A stretch of DNA of 64,000 nt from Spongiimicrobium salis (GCF_043678055.1 NZ_JBHEQA010000001.1:2046001-2110000); one strand, 5' to 3'; counted from the first letter of the stretch, positions 17,471 through 26,524 are shown. A program made the numbers and translations. Notes: generated by a model not told the origin, from the letters alone.

Positions 17471-18247
17471 ATGCGTACTATTTTGCTTCTTTCTACCCTT
17501 CTGTTAATGTATTCGGCACATTCCCAAAAAAAGCGGCAAATCAAAACCATCCATGTTTTTGTAGCCTTATGCGATAATCTCAATCAAGGTATTGTACCGG
17601 TATCCAAAACCTTGGGAGATGGACAAAACCCAAGGACAAATTTATATTGGGGTGCCCTTTATGGGGTGAAAACACATTTTAAAAGAAGTAAGGATTGGAC
17701 TTTGGTCAAGAAATTGGAAAGCCACAATTCCCACATCTTGGAACGCATTTTATTTAAGCATACGAGTACGGAAACCTATCTGTTGGCCGAAGCTTATGAT
17801 GGAAAATACATTAAAGAAACCACTATCGATTTTTTGAAAGCAGCGAGCGGAGGAGCAGAACAGAAAGTAAAAGGGCCCTCTGAGAACGAACTTTCTTTTG
17901 GAGGGGCATCCAATATGGTTGCTTATATAGGTCATAATGGCTTAATGGAATTTGATGTGGAGGGGAACTTCAAAAGCAAGAATAAAAAAAAGAGAGATGC
18001 TATTATGTTGGCTTGTATTAGTAAGGACTATTTTAAACCTTATCTTAAGGAAACCGGGGCTCAACCTTTGGTTTGGTCTACAGGATTAATGTCTCCGGAA
18101 GCCTATACCTTAGCCTGGAGTATACAAGCTTGGATAGCGGGCGAAACCCCAGACCAGATTAGGGAAAGTGCAGCTCAAGCCTATCATAAATATCAAAAAT
18201 GTGGTGTCCGGGCCGCTCGGAATTTATTGGTCACCGGATATGAATAG
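17471..18247 (+). CDS. Secreted protein with possible clan CD (caspase/gingipain-type) fold
   Basis: A 258-residue protein with a signal peptide (about 1–18). The family is not recognised with certainty. Two elements resemble clan CD cysteine peptidases. The first is a hydrophobic strand ending in histidine then glycine (MVAYIGHNGLMEFD, near residue 160). About 30 residues later comes a second hydrophobic strand ending in Ala-Cys (AIMLACISKDYFKP), as in gingipain and legumain cores. A tryptophan-rich segment follows (VWSTGLMSPEAYTLAWSIQAW). The His and Cys could be a catalytic dyad. It is preceded by a 218-bp gap and followed on the same strand by the MG2/plug protein. Peptidase activity is inference. 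Confidence 0.55.
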   Translation: MRTILLLSTLLLMYSAHSQKKRQIKTIHVFVALCDNLNQGIVPVSKTLGDGQNPRTNLYWGALYGVKTHFKRSKDWTLVKKLESHNSHILERILFKHTSTETYLLAEAYDGKYIKETTIDFLKAASGGAEQKVKGPSENELSFGGASNMVAYIGHNGLMEFDVEGNFKSKNKKKRDAIMLACISKDYFKPYLKETGAQPLVWSTGLMSPEAYTLAWSIQAWIAGETPDQIRESAAQAYHKYQKCGVRAARNLLVTGYE

Positions 18248-18338
18248 TAAAAGAAGGATTTTTCAAAAATACGGGCTTTCTTAAAAGCTTCTTTTGACGT
18301 TCCCATGAAATAGACTATATTGTAGTATATATTCTTTA

Positions 18339-20897
18339 ATGCCAATGACGTGTATTTGGACTCATATGACAAATGGCAATCCCTTCATAGGGATAAAAGA
18401 ATATGGCCTTGTCGTACTGTTTCTTTTTTTTGGATATGCCATGGTACAAGGGCAACCTGCTGATAAGGATCAAGGGAGTACATGGGCAACTACGGCCTCT
18501 GCAGAAAAAATTTATATTCATTTAGATAAGACTACTTATGCTCCAAAAGAAACACTTTGGTTCAAGGCTATTGTAGTACAGGCCAATAGTCATCTTTTAG
18601 AAACGAAGAGTGATGTGCTCTATGTTGAACTTATTGATAGATTCAAGCGACTTGTAGCAGTCAAACGACTAAAATTGGAGCATGGTATTGCCGATGGGTT
18701 TTTTGATATCAAGGAAGAGTATGCGCCAGGAGTACATATGCTTCGAGCCTATACGGAATGGAATAAAAATTTTGGGCAAGATTTTATTTTTACGCAGTAT
18801 ATCGATATCCTTCCTAAAAATAAATTGGAACTCCAAGAGGTCAATGCCGAAAAAGAAAAGGGCAACATCACAGCAAATGATGAAGCAGATTTAAACGCCT
18901 TTTTTTTCCCGGAAAGTGGATATATGGTCCATCAAATGGAAACGAAATTGGGGTTTAAGGTGATATCTCAAGGAGCTGGAATTCCCGCCGCCGGGGAAAT
19001 CATAACAAAAGAAGGCGGAAAAGTGGGAAGTTTCCAGACGAATGCGCTCGGAATGGGAGCAATACCTTTTGTCCCTGATGCCAATCAGGAATATTATGCA
19101 AATATACGGACTGCGGACGGCAGAGCATTTAAAACAGCCTTACCCAAAGTCTTGCGCACTGGAACAGTCTTGAACGTTGGAGAAATGGAGGGTGGTATTG
19201 GTTTAAAAATTGCTTCCAATAGGATTAAGAATGACAGTATCTATATTCAAGGGAAGAGCCGCGGTCAAACCTACTATTATGCTAAAGCATATATCGGGGA
19301 AAGAAAAGCTTTTTTAAAAGTGGCCAAGGATATTTTCCCAGAGGGCATTGTGGCGTTCACCCTATTTGACAAAAACAAAATACCTCTTGGGGAGCGACTT
19401 TTTTTTGTGGAAAATGAAACCTATCGCCTCCATATAGAGGCAGATACAGATCGGGAATGGTACCGGAGGGGAGAAGAAGTGACTTTAAATGTTAGAGCAA
19501 CCGGCCAAAAAAATACGCCAAAAAATCCTGATTTTTCAGTTTTGGTCATTCATAAAGACGAATTGGGAACAGCACAGCTTTCCAAGCAGAATATTTTGTC
19601 CTACTTATTGCTGGATTCCGATTTACGCGGAAATATAGAGGCTCCTGGAAACTATTTTAAAAAAGCAAATAAGCATAGAAAGAATGATTTGGATGCCCTT
19701 TTGCTCACACAAGGATGGCGGGGCTATAAGTACCAAAGACAATTGGATTCGATCCGATTTCTTCCAGAAAAATCACTGGTGGTCTCAGGGGCGGTCCGAC
19801 CTACGAAAAAGGGAAAGGGAATATACGGGAATAGAAAGGTGAGTATGATGCTATTGGGAAAGAACCCCGTGGTACTGCAACAAGAGACGGATGAGAAAGG
19901 AAAATTTAAGTTTCCTATAGGAATACAATACGGTCCGAAACTTAAGATGGTGGTACAATTGGAAAATGAGGAGGACAAGAAGAATTACGGGGTGTACTTG
20001 GATAAAAAAATCGGTCCAAGAATCATTTTTGAACCTATGGGGAATACTATGGTCAAGGATAGTTTACTACAGATTTTCGCAGAAAAGAATTTACTGAAAA
20101 CCGCTATTAGAGACTCCTTAAAATTAGCGGATAATACCATTTCCTTAGATGAAGTTATTGTTCAGAGTAGGAAATTGAGCCCCAAACGAAAAGAGATGGA
20201 TGCCTTGCACGGAGAGCCTGATATTGTTATCAATGAAAAGGAGATACAGGAGAAAAACAGGAAATGGTCGTATGGCATCTATAGTGTCCTTAGAAATAGT
20301 TTTCAAGGGCAAATTGAGATTAGAAATAATGTAGGAAGTAATGGGGATAATATATCAGTCCATGTATATGGTGCAACGCACACATTCATTTTGGTAGATG
20401 GAAAACCGGTATCGCTTCGTAAATTGCCTTTGGTTGGACGTATTCCGGCAGAAGAAGTGGTTGGGGTAGAAATTTTAAAAAGCCCTTCCAATAGTAGAAA
20501 GTACTTAGCCGATGTTTTTAACGAGACCGGTGTTCCTACCGAGTTGGGATTGATTTCTTTTATTTCTATTTATACCCGTTCGGGAAAAGGATTGCTTGTT
20601 GGCCGTAAAAAAACACAGGTGCAAGAGCTTAGCGTTCCCACCTTTGCCTTATCCAAGGAGTATTATTTGCCTTTGGAAGAAACCGGCGCCTATGTCGGAA
20701 GGGGTATTCAGGAAGGAACGCCCCTGATATATTGGAAACCAAGGCTTATGTTAGCTGAAAATGGAACTGCAAGTATTAATTTTGATAATGGGAATCGGCT
20801 TGGAGAAATGCTCGTAGTCTTGGAATGTATTGACCAAAATGGCGCTCTTGGTTATAAGGAAATTACCTATGAAGTCCGATCTGGGGCAAAGTATTAA
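18339..20897 (+). CDS. MG2-like / TonB-plug surface protein without β-barrel
   Basis: An 852-residue protein; the start may instead be the ATG at 18366, since the signal peptide core is LVVLFLFFGYAMVQG. After the signal, residues about 50–150 resemble an α2-macroglobulin MG2 domain (EKIYIHLDKTTYAPKETLWF). More β-sandwich modules follow, then a carboxypeptidase-like repeat (about 480–560). Near residue 600 is a TonB-plug segment (SLDEVIVQSRKLSPKRKEM; later HTFILVDGKPVSLRKLPL). No barrel strands follow and the protein ends with a short β-sandwich. This architecture recurs in Flavobacteria next to TonB systems; its role is unproven and may be structural or a partner of a receptor. Confidence 0.75.
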   Translation: MPMTCIWTHMTNGNPFIGIKEYGLVVLFLFFGYAMVQGQPADKDQGSTWATTASAEKIYIHLDKTTYAPKETLWFKAIVVQANSHLLETKSDVLYVELIDRFKRLVAVKRLKLEHGIADGFFDIKEEYAPGVHMLRAYTEWNKNFGQDFIFTQYIDILPKNKLELQEVNAEKEKGNITANDEADLNAFFFPESGYMVHQMETKLGFKVISQGAGIPAAGEIITKEGGKVGSFQTNALGMGAIPFVPDANQEYYANIRTADGRAFKTALPKVLRTGTVLNVGEMEGGIGLKIASNRIKNDSIYIQGKSRGQTYYYAKAYIGERKAFLKVAKDIFPEGIVAFTLFDKNKIPLGERLFFVENETYRLHIEADTDREWYRRGEEVTLNVRATGQKNTPKNPDFSVLVIHKDELGTAQLSKQNILSYLLLDSDLRGNIEAPGNYFKKANKHRKNDLDALLLTQGWRGYKYQRQLDSIRFLPEKSLVVSGAVRPTKKGKGIYGNRKVSMMLLGKNPVVLQQETDEKGKFKFPIGIQYGPKLKMVVQLENEEDKKNYGVYLDKKIGPRIIFEPMGNTMVKDSLLQIFAEKNLLKTAIRDSLKLADNTISLDEVIVQSRKLSPKRKEMDALHGEPDIVINEKEIQEKNRKWSYGIYSVLRNSFQGQIEIRNNVGSNGDNISVHVYGATHTFILVDGKPVSLRKLPLVGRIPAEEVVGVEILKSPSNSRKYLADVFNETGVPTELGLISFISIYTRSGKGLLVGRKKTQVQELSVPTFALSKEYYLPLEETGAYVGRGIQEGTPLIYWKPRLMLAENGTASINFDNGNRLGEMLVVLECIDQNGALGYKEITYEVRSGAKY

Positions 20898-21308
20898 AGG
20901 CAGATTCAATACCTCCATATTTGTTTTCTGAATTTTACCATCTAACACAGATTAGCGTTTGCGAATATACTTCCGAATCCTTGTGAGGTATGAGGAGAAT
21001 GCCCTCACATTAAAGATAGCATAGAAGAAAATGACATCTTTACTTTCTTCCCTTAAAATAAAAAATCCCTAAATATCGTGAATAGGTCCCTAAACTTAGG
21101 GACTATTTCTTTTTTTAAGCTTTTTTATCCCCTGTTTCCCTAGAAAAATAACATTAGTATGGGAGAAACCGGCTTGAGTTATTTAATGGAATAATTTGGT
21201 CACTGCCAAGATTGTGAAGAAGGAAATCAATTGATTTGCCTGTATTTGCCATCTAGCATACAAGGAATACGGCAATAGTGCCAAAAGACATCATTAAAAA
21301 TAAAAACG
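20898..21308 (+). other. 411-bp intergenic stretch
   Basis: No coding frame is convincing. It contains one clear hairpin (21086–21103) followed by a T-rich tract, about 190 bases after the MG2/plug gene. The remaining ~190 bases are the leader of the small double-glycine peptide genes. No recognisable promoter box, riboswitch or RNA gene was found. Confidence 0.5.
21086..21116 (+). terminator. Hairpin with T-rich tail
   Basis: GTCCCTAA (21086–21093) and TTAGGGAC (21096–21103) form an 8-bp perfect stem, followed by a T-rich tail ending in seven T. It probably ends the transcript from 18339 and insulates the peptide genes downstream. Confidence 0.65.
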
Positions 21309-21509
21309 ATGGAAAAACTAAAAGGATTAAAACAATTTCAGATTGCCAAAAAGGAGTTGAAATTGGTAATGGGAGGTTTAGACCCGGACCCTAAAGTAGT
21401 TGAGTATTGTAGAACGCTTGATTTGATAGTAAGACATAATACGCTGAGCAAAGAGTCTTTGTTAGCAGCAAGACTTGCAGCTGCAGAGCATTGTGAGGGA
21501 ATCTTGTAA
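21309..21509 (+). CDS. Double-glycine leader peptide precursor (first)
   Basis: A 66-residue peptide. The N-terminal 23 residues (MEKLKGLKQFQIAKKELKLV, then MGG) have the charged, amphipathic leader and Gly-Gly end recognised by C39-type peptidase/ABC exporters, as in bacteriocin and natural-product precursors of Bacteroidota. The core after GG (LDPDPKVVEYCRTLDL..) is helical with two cysteines. The next gene, 16 bases downstream, encodes a second peptide with a similar leader. No transporter or maturation enzyme is encoded nearby, so processing would depend on genes elsewhere. Function (bacteriocin, signal or other) is open. Confidence 0.6.
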   Translation: MEKLKGLKQFQIAKKELKLVMGGLDPDPKVVEYCRTLDLIVRHNTLSKESLLAARLAAAEHCEGIL

Positions 21510-21525
21510 TTTAAAAAAGATAAAG

Positions 21526-21741
21526 ATGAAAAACTTAAAACACTATAAAATTGGAAAAAATCGATTAAAAAGTATTAAAGGTGGATTCGGTGGTGCAAAC
21601 AAATATTCCTGTACAGTGAAAACTCCTGGTTATGAGGACTACAGTTGGACGTGTTTTGCACCTGAAGCTAGTCAATGCACTAATCCTATTGGATTGGGAA
21701 AACAAACTTGTACTGAAACTGCAAGTATTGCAGGATTTTAA
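21526..21741 (+). CDS. Double-glycine leader peptide precursor (second, Cys-rich core)
   Basis: A 71-residue peptide starting at ATG 21526; an in-frame upstream ATG at 21475 lies inside the previous gene and is less likely. The leader MKNLKHYKIGKNRLKSIKGG ends in Gly-Gly and resembles the first peptide's leader. The core is rich in glycine, serine and threonine and has four cysteines, spaced as would allow two disulphides. The pair appears to be a small secreted-peptide operon closed by a 15-bp hairpin. No immunity or export gene is adjacent. Confidence 0.6.
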   Translation: MKNLKHYKIGKNRLKSIKGGFGGANKYSCTVKTPGYEDYSWTCFAPEASQCTNPIGLGKQTCTETASIAGF

Positions 21742-21758
21742 CTGTTGCTAATATAGTA

Positions 21759-21793
21759 CCAATTCCCTTTTATAGAAAATAAAAGGGAATTGG
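21759..21793. terminator. 15-bp perfect hairpin between convergent genes
   Basis: CCAATTCCCTTTTAT (21759–21773) is perfectly complementary to 21779–21793, with a 5-nt loop. It lies between the peptide genes and the convergent reductase gene ending at 21813. It lacks a long T-run but is probably a bidirectional terminator. Confidence 0.65.
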
Positions 21794-21812
21794 CATTAAT
21801 GTTAAAATTAAA

Positions 21813-22916
21813 CTACCAAGTTTGATTCCTAAATTTTGCAGCTTTGGCAAAAGCCACGGTTTCAGAAAGGTATTCTTCCAAATCATAATGAGGCATGGGG
21901 AGAATGCTCTCCAATAAGGTAGTATCCCATTCGTTGGGTTTAGAGGTCATATAGGGATGTAAATGTACACCTATGGTATTGTAATAGAACTCTTCCAACT
22001 TTGAGACAAAACCAGTATTGGCACATATTTTTTCATCCGTAAAAGTGAAGTTCGAGAAACCGACCACCTCCAAAATTTTAGCGATTCCCTGCATCATATT
22101 GGTTTCTTTGGAATGTACAATGTTCAATTGTTCAATATCCTTATCCAAAACCTTTGCAATAACCTTTGCCGCATAATCGGTAGGAATAATATTGAGCCCC
22201 GTTTCCTTGTGGGTACTGATACGTATCTTTTCCTTGGAATTGCAGTGATGGAAGAATTTTGCAAATAGGTAGAAAACCATGTATTTGGAAATAAAGAAAT
22301 TGGGAGCATCACTAATATTGCCTCCAAGTACACTAGGTCTTAAAATCTGAATGGGAATGTTTTTTTCTTTTCCCGCCTTTAGCAGAAATTGCTCTGAAGC
22401 ATGTTTTGAGGCTTCATAATGATTTCTGTAATTCCCAAGATCTTTATTCGTATAATCATTGTCCAATAGTCCTCCAATATTACCAATGGAGAACGCGGTA
22501 CTGATATAAACAAATTTTTGTACCCGCTCAGAGAAAGCAGTAAAAATAGCTTTTGTAAAGGCCAGATTTTCTTGGAATATCTCTTCCTTGGCATCAGGAG
22601 CAACAGATAAGTTGACAAAGCCAGCGGAATGAATGAAATACGTTACTTTTTCTTTGCCTAAAAAAGAACTGGGATTCAGGAGATCGTCCGCTGGGACCAC
22701 AGCTATTTTTTGTAGGGCAGCCTTTCCGTGCGTTTTGATGAAACTGGGAGCGTACGCACTGGAGAGCATATTTTTAATGCGAATATCGGGAGCGCTTGCC
22801 GTCTTGCTTCGTACGGGAAGATATATCTTCTCTAAGGATTCCCAATGAAGTTCCAATAAGGAAAACAAAATTCGGGATCCCAAAGTTCCTGTTGCGCCGG
22901 TTAGTACAATGGTCAT
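21813..22916 (-). CDS. NAD(P)-binding extended SDR / thioester-reductase-like protein
   Basis: A 367-residue protein of the NAD-dependent epimerase/male-sterility (fatty acyl reductase) group. The N-terminal GATGTLGSR is the dinucleotide-binding glycine motif, STAF followed later by YEASK is the Ser/Tyr/Lys catalytic set of extended SDRs, and ILRPSVLGG is the family's substrate-side motif. Such enzymes reduce acyl thioesters or act on nucleotide sugars; the substrate is unknown. It lies downstream of ahcY on the same strand with a hairpin between them, so it is probably a separate transcript. Confidence 0.8.
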   Translation of the reverse strand: MTIVLTGATGTLGSRILFSLLELHWESLEKIYLPVRSKTASAPDIRIKNMLSSAYAPSFIKTHGKAALQKIAVVPADDLLNPSSFLGKEKVTYFIHSAGFVNLSVAPDAKEEIFQENLAFTKAIFTAFSERVQKFVYISTAFSIGNIGGLLDNDYTNKDLGNYRNHYEASKHASEQFLLKAGKEKNIPIQILRPSVLGGNISDAPNFFISKYMVFYLFAKFFHHCNSKEKIRISTHKETGLNIIPTDYAAKVIAKVLDKDIEQLNIVHSKETNMMQGIAKILEVVGFSNFTFTDEKICANTGFVSKLEEFYYNTIGVHLHPYMTSKPNEWDTTLLESILPMPHYDLEEYLSETVAFAKAAKFRNQTW

Positions 22917-22958
22917 TAATATGTCGATTTTTCGTCTGGAAAGATACGCTTAATAAAT

Positions 22959-22989
22959 AACCCTTGTCCTATACGTAAAGACAAGGGTT
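22959..22989. terminator. Hairpin between ahcY and the SDR gene
   Basis: AACCCTTGTC (22959–22968) pairs perfectly with GACAAGGGTT (22980–22989). It lies 50 bases beyond the ahcY stop on the minus strand and is followed there by an A/T-rich tract. Confidence 0.7.
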
Positions 22990-23038
22990 TTATAAGGGTC
23001 TTTATTGCTATGCTGTACACAAATGCAATACGTACGGA

Positions 23039-24355
23039 CTAGTAGCGATAGTAGTCTGGTTTAAACGGGCCTTCAACGGTAACACCAATATATTCAGCCT
23101 GATCCTGACGTAAGGTTTCCAATTCCGCCCCTAGTCTGCTCAAGTGTAACTTTGCCACCTTTTCATCCAGATGTTTGGGAAGCATATAGACTTCATTCTT
23201 GTAATTTTCAGCATGATTCCATAGTTCGATCTGTGCCAAAGTTTGGTTGGTAAAAGAGTTGCTCATCACAAAACTTGGGTGCCCTGTGGCACAGCCTAAA
23301 TTTACCAATCGCCCTTCTGCCAATACAATGATATCTTTTCCATCAATGGTATACTTGTCTACTTGGGGTTTTATCTCATCCTTGGTAGCGCCGTGGTTAT
23401 CATTTAGCCAAGCCATATCGATCTCATTATCAAAATGACCAATATTACATACGATAACCTTGTCTTTCATAGCTTCAAAATGTCTCGCCTGAATAATATC
23501 CTTATTTCCAGTTGTGGTAATGACAATATCAGCTTTCCCTACGACAGTTTCCATGCGCTTTACCTCAAATCCGTCCATAGCAGCTTGCAATGCACAGATA
23601 GGATCAATTTCAGTTACTGTAACGATAGATCCGGCACCTCTGAAGGATGCTGCAGTACCTTTTCCTACATCTCCATACCCTGCAACAACAACACGTTTTC
23701 CGGCCAACATAGTATCTGTAGCTCTGCGGATGGCATCTACGGCACTCTCGCGACAACCGTATTTATTGTCAAACTTAGATTTGGTCACAGAATCATTTAC
23801 ATTGATTGCGGGCATAGGCAATGTGCCATTCTTTACACGTTCGTATAGTCTGTGGACTCCAGTGGTGGTCTCTTCGGAAAGTCCTTTGATATCCTTGGCA
23901 AGTTCAGGATAGCGATCTAGCACCATATTGGTAAGATCTCCTCCATCATCCAAAATCATATTTAAAGGCTTGCGGTCTTCTCCAAAGAATAAGGTTTGCT
24001 CAATACACCAGTCAAATTCCTCTTCATTCATTCCTTTCCAAGCATATACGGGAACACCACTAGCGGCAATAGCTGCCGCTGCCTGATCTTGCGTAGAAAA
24101 GATATTACAGGAACTCCAGGTAACTTCAGCACCTAGGGCGACCAAAGTTTCGATCAATACCGCGGTCTGTATGGTCATGTGAAGACAGCCTGCAATACGT
24201 GCTCCTTTTAAAGGTTGTTCCTCCTTGTATTCTTCGCGTAAAGACATTAGCCCCGGCATCTCCGCCTCGGCCAATTCTATTTCTTTTCTACCCCAATCTG
24301 CAAGGGTAATATCTTTCACCTTATAAGGTACGTATGAAACGGTATTGGTACTCAT
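23039..24355 (-). CDS. ahcY: Adenosylhomocysteinase
   Basis: A 438-residue cytosolic enzyme that hydrolyses S-adenosylhomocysteine to adenosine and homocysteine, removing the inhibitor formed by SAM-dependent methylation. Visible motifs are ADWGRKEIELAEAEMPGL near the start, CNIFSTQDQAAAAIA, the NAD-binding VVAGYGDVGKGTAASFRGAG, and the C-terminal PFKPDYYRY that closes the tetramer. Length is typical. It is divergent from the phosphopantetheinyl transferase gene, with 78 bp between starts. No riboswitch is recognisable in that gap. Confidence 0.98.
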   Translation of the reverse strand: MSTNTVSYVPYKVKDITLADWGRKEIELAEAEMPGLMSLREEYKEEQPLKGARIAGCLHMTIQTAVLIETLVALGAEVTWSSCNIFSTQDQAAAAIAASGVPVYAWKGMNEEEFDWCIEQTLFFGEDRKPLNMILDDGGDLTNMVLDRYPELAKDIKGLSEETTTGVHRLYERVKNGTLPMPAINVNDSVTKSKFDNKYGCRESAVDAIRRATDTMLAGKRVVVAGYGDVGKGTAASFRGAGSIVTVTEIDPICALQAAMDGFEVKRMETVVGKADIVITTTGNKDIIQARHFEAMKDKVIVCNIGHFDNEIDMAWLNDNHGATKDEIKPQVDKYTIDGKDIIVLAEGRLVNLGCATGHPSFVMSNSFTNQTLAQIELWNHAENYKNEVYMLPKHLDEKVAKLHLSRLGAELETLRQDQAEYIGVTVEGPFKPDYYRY

Positions 24356-24433
24356 ATCCTTTTTTATTTTTATCTTTAACTAAACAGCTATTTTTAAATC
24401 GAGTACAAAGGTAGTGATTACTCAAATAATGCC

Positions 24434-25078
24434 ATGCCACTTTACAAAACAATAACAGCGCACCCCACGATCAAGGTCTATATCTGGAAGGTAGAGGAGT
24501 CGGAAGAAATCTTATCCAAGGATATTGTATTGACTCCTCATTGTCAGGAGCGTATGGAAGGGATGAAATCGGAATTGCACCGTCGTGGCTTTTTAAGTAT
24601 ACGGCATTTGTTGGCCGAAGCGGGCTATGTGGATCATGACCTCTATTATGATGACAATGGGAAACCGCATCTCAGGGATGGGAATTTTATATCCATAACG
24701 CATTCGTTTAATTTTACGGGAATCATTATTGCCGAAAAGGATGAAGTGGGGATTGATATTGAGATGCAACGGGAAAAAATACTGCGTATCGCACATAAAT
24801 TTACCCCCATTCAAGAATATAGAACACTGGCCAACACTGCAGCTATTGTCCGAAAATTAACCATCGTATGGGGCTGTAAGGAATCGCTCTATAAAATCTA
24901 TGCCCAACATGGCCTAAGTTTTATGCGCCATATAAGCATTCAGGATTTTTCCATGGAGGAGAATCAAACCACGGGCGAAATTGTTCATGAAGGCAAAGTG
25001 ACACAATATACCATCCGCTTCTTGGAGTTTGAAGGTTTTACCTGTGTCTATGCCATCAAAAAAAAAATAAACTCCTGA
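24434..25078 (+). CDS. 4'-phosphopantetheinyl transferase superfamily protein
   Basis: A 214-residue protein with the Sfp/AcpS signature: GIDIEMQREKILRIAHKF (Mg-binding acidic pair) and, about 45 residues later, WGCKESLYKI (the [FW]xxKES motif). It transfers 4'-phosphopantetheine from CoA to a carrier-protein serine. The target, fatty-acid ACP or a secondary-metabolite carrier, cannot be told. It is followed after 27 bases by the thiamine-binding/PnuC operon and could be its first gene. Confidence 0.9.
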   Translation: MPLYKTITAHPTIKVYIWKVEESEEILSKDIVLTPHCQERMEGMKSELHRRGFLSIRHLLAEAGYVDHDLYYDDNGKPHLRDGNFISITHSFNFTGIIIAEKDEVGIDIEMQREKILRIAHKFTPIQEYRTLANTAAIVRKLTIVWGCKESLYKIYAQHGLSFMRHISIQDFSMEENQTTGEIVHEGKVTQYTIRFLEFEGFTCVYAIKKKINS

Positions 25079-25105
25079 TTCCTTTTTCAATTCAAATCAA
25101 AAACA

Positions 25106-25366
25106 ATGAATATTTCGGTAGAACTTACATTTTCGCCGCTTCAAGATGATTTCGAAGATCATATCATCAGCTTTATACAAAAACTCCGGGCCAGCGGACT
25201 CACCATTATGGAAAATCCATTGAGCACACAGGTTTACGGGGAATACGATGCGGTAATGGGTGTTTTGAACCAAGAAATCAAGACCTCCTTTTTGAATATG
25301 GATACTGGATTGTTGCATATGAAAATTGTAAAATCAGATCGTAGCGACTATGAGCCTCATTTTTGA
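25106..25366 (+). CDS. Thiamine-binding (YkoF/DUF77-type) protein
   Basis: An 86-residue protein matching the MTH1187/YkoF-like thiamine-binding family: an N-terminal β-strand with ISVELTFSPLQDDFE, then LSTQVYGEYDAVM. Family members form ferredoxin-like dimers or tetramers and bind thiamine or its HMP moiety. Its stop overlaps the start of the PnuC-type transporter gene by 17 bases, which argues for coupled expression. Its presence beside a PnuC protein raises the question of whether the transporter carries thiamine rather than nicotinamide riboside. Confidence 0.75.
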   Translation: MNISVELTFSPLQDDFEDHIISFIQKLRASGLTIMENPLSTQVYGEYDAVMGVLNQEIKTSFLNMDTGLLHMKIVKSDRSDYEPHF

Positions 25367-25985
25367 TTGGATTTTTTCCCAATATAAGGACATTCCCACC
25401 TACCTCATCGTTTTAGAAATGATCGGGGTATTGTTTGGCTTTTTAAGCGTTTGGTATTCCAAGCAGGAAAATATATGGGTTTTCCCAACGGGTATTATCA
25501 GTACGGGAATATTTGTTTACATTCTCTGGGTATTTGGTCTGCTCGGCGATATGATGATCAATGCCTACTATTTTGTAATGAGTATCTATGGATGGTACGT
25601 TTGGTCTACCAAAATAGATGATGTTCCCTTGCCCATCAGCAGAATGACGAAAAAAGAGAAGGAATGGGCATTGGGGTTATTTGTGGGAACATTGCTATTT
25701 GTAGTTGTGGTATATCTCGTATTTGAAAAATTTGATGCCTGGACCGCTTATGTGGATACGCTTACCACAGCTCTGTTTTTTGTAGGGATGTGGTTGATGG
25801 CACGAAAGAAAATAGAAAACTGGATTTATTGGATTATTGCCGATATTATTTCTATTCCTTTGTACTTTTATAAGGGATTGATTTTTACCGGAATTCAATA
25901 CCTTATATTTACCATTATTGCTTTTTATGGTTATAGCGCATGGACAAAAAGTTTAAACAAGAACCTTCATCCCTCATTAAAGTAG
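25350..25985 (+). CDS. pnuC: PnuC-family vitamin transporter
   Basis: A 211-residue membrane protein with about seven helices and the PnuC-family motifs (EMIGVLFGFLSVWYS, NIWVFPTGIIST, MINAYYFVMSIYGWYVW, DIISIPLYFYKGL). PnuC proteins take up nicotinamide riboside (PnuC), thiamine (PnuT) or riboflavin (PnuX) by facilitated diffusion, with trapping by a cytosolic kinase. It overlaps the thiamine-binding gene by 17 bases and the NadR-like kinase gene by 46 bases. The kinase favours nicotinamide riboside; the thiamine-binding protein favours thiamine. The symbol refers to the family. Confidence 0.88.
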   Translation: MSLIFDWIFSQYKDIPTYLIVLEMIGVLFGFLSVWYSKQENIWVFPTGIISTGIFVYILWVFGLLGDMMINAYYFVMSIYGWYVWSTKIDDVPLPISRMTKKEKEWALGLFVGTLLFVVVVYLVFEKFDAWTAYVDTLTTALFFVGMWLMARKKIENWIYWIIADIISIPLYFYKGLIFTGIQYLIFTIIAFYGYSAWTKSLNKNLHPSLK

Positions 25986-26524
25986 TTCTCTTTGGTCCGG
26001 AATCCACGGGAAAGTCTACCTTATCGCATCAGTTGGCGGAACATTACCATACGGCATGGGTGCCTGAGTACGCCCGGGAGTATCTTCAGGAAAAATGGGA
26101 TAGGGAAGGGAAGACCTGCGAACCGGAAGATTTATTGCCTATTGCGGAAGGGCAGATGCGCTTGGAAAATACATTGGCCCAAAGTGCAGACCGCCTTCTC
26201 ATTTGTGATACGGATCTTTTGGAGACCAAAGTATATTCCGAAGCCTATTATGTGGGATATTGTGATCCTATATTAAATGAATATGCTTTAATGAATACCT
26301 ACGACCTGTATTTTTTGACCTACATTGATGTACCTTGGGAAAAAGACGACCTTAGGGACAAACCCTTGGAAAGAGAACGGATGTTCAATTATTTTAAAGA
26401 AACCCTTGAAAAATATGAAAGGAATTTCGTTATTTTAAAGGGAGATAAAAATACGCGACTTACAACAGCCATTCACCATATAGATAAACTAATAAAAAAC
26501 CATGGATTTTTCAGAAAAGGATAA
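25940..26524 (+). CDS. NadR-like AAA ATPase / probable nicotinamide riboside kinase
   Basis: A 194-residue P-loop protein. The Walker A is LFGPESTGKSTLSHQLAEHY and the following EYAREYLQ is characteristic of the kinase domain of NadR; a Walker B-like LLICDTDLLETKVY and the lid region RDKPLERERMF follow. The NadR nucleotidyltransferase and DNA-binding domains are missing, so this is a stand-alone kinase. It would phosphorylate the imported nucleoside-like vitamin and trap it in the cell. It overlaps both neighbours (46 and 23 bases). Confidence 0.85.
   Translation: MDKKFKQEPSSLIKVVLFGPESTGKSTLSHQLAEHYHTAWVPEYAREYLQEKWDREGKTCEPEDLLPIAEGQMRLENTLAQSADRLLICDTDLLETKVYSEAYYVGYCDPILNEYALMNTYDLYFLTYIDVPWEKDDLRDKPLERERMFNYFKETLEKYERNFVILKGDKNTRLTTAIHHIDKLIKNHGFFRKG

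Noticed and set aside
25079..25105. TPP riboswitch before the thiamine-binding/PnuC operon
   Set aside because: Only 27 bases separate it from the previous gene and no THI-box motif is present.
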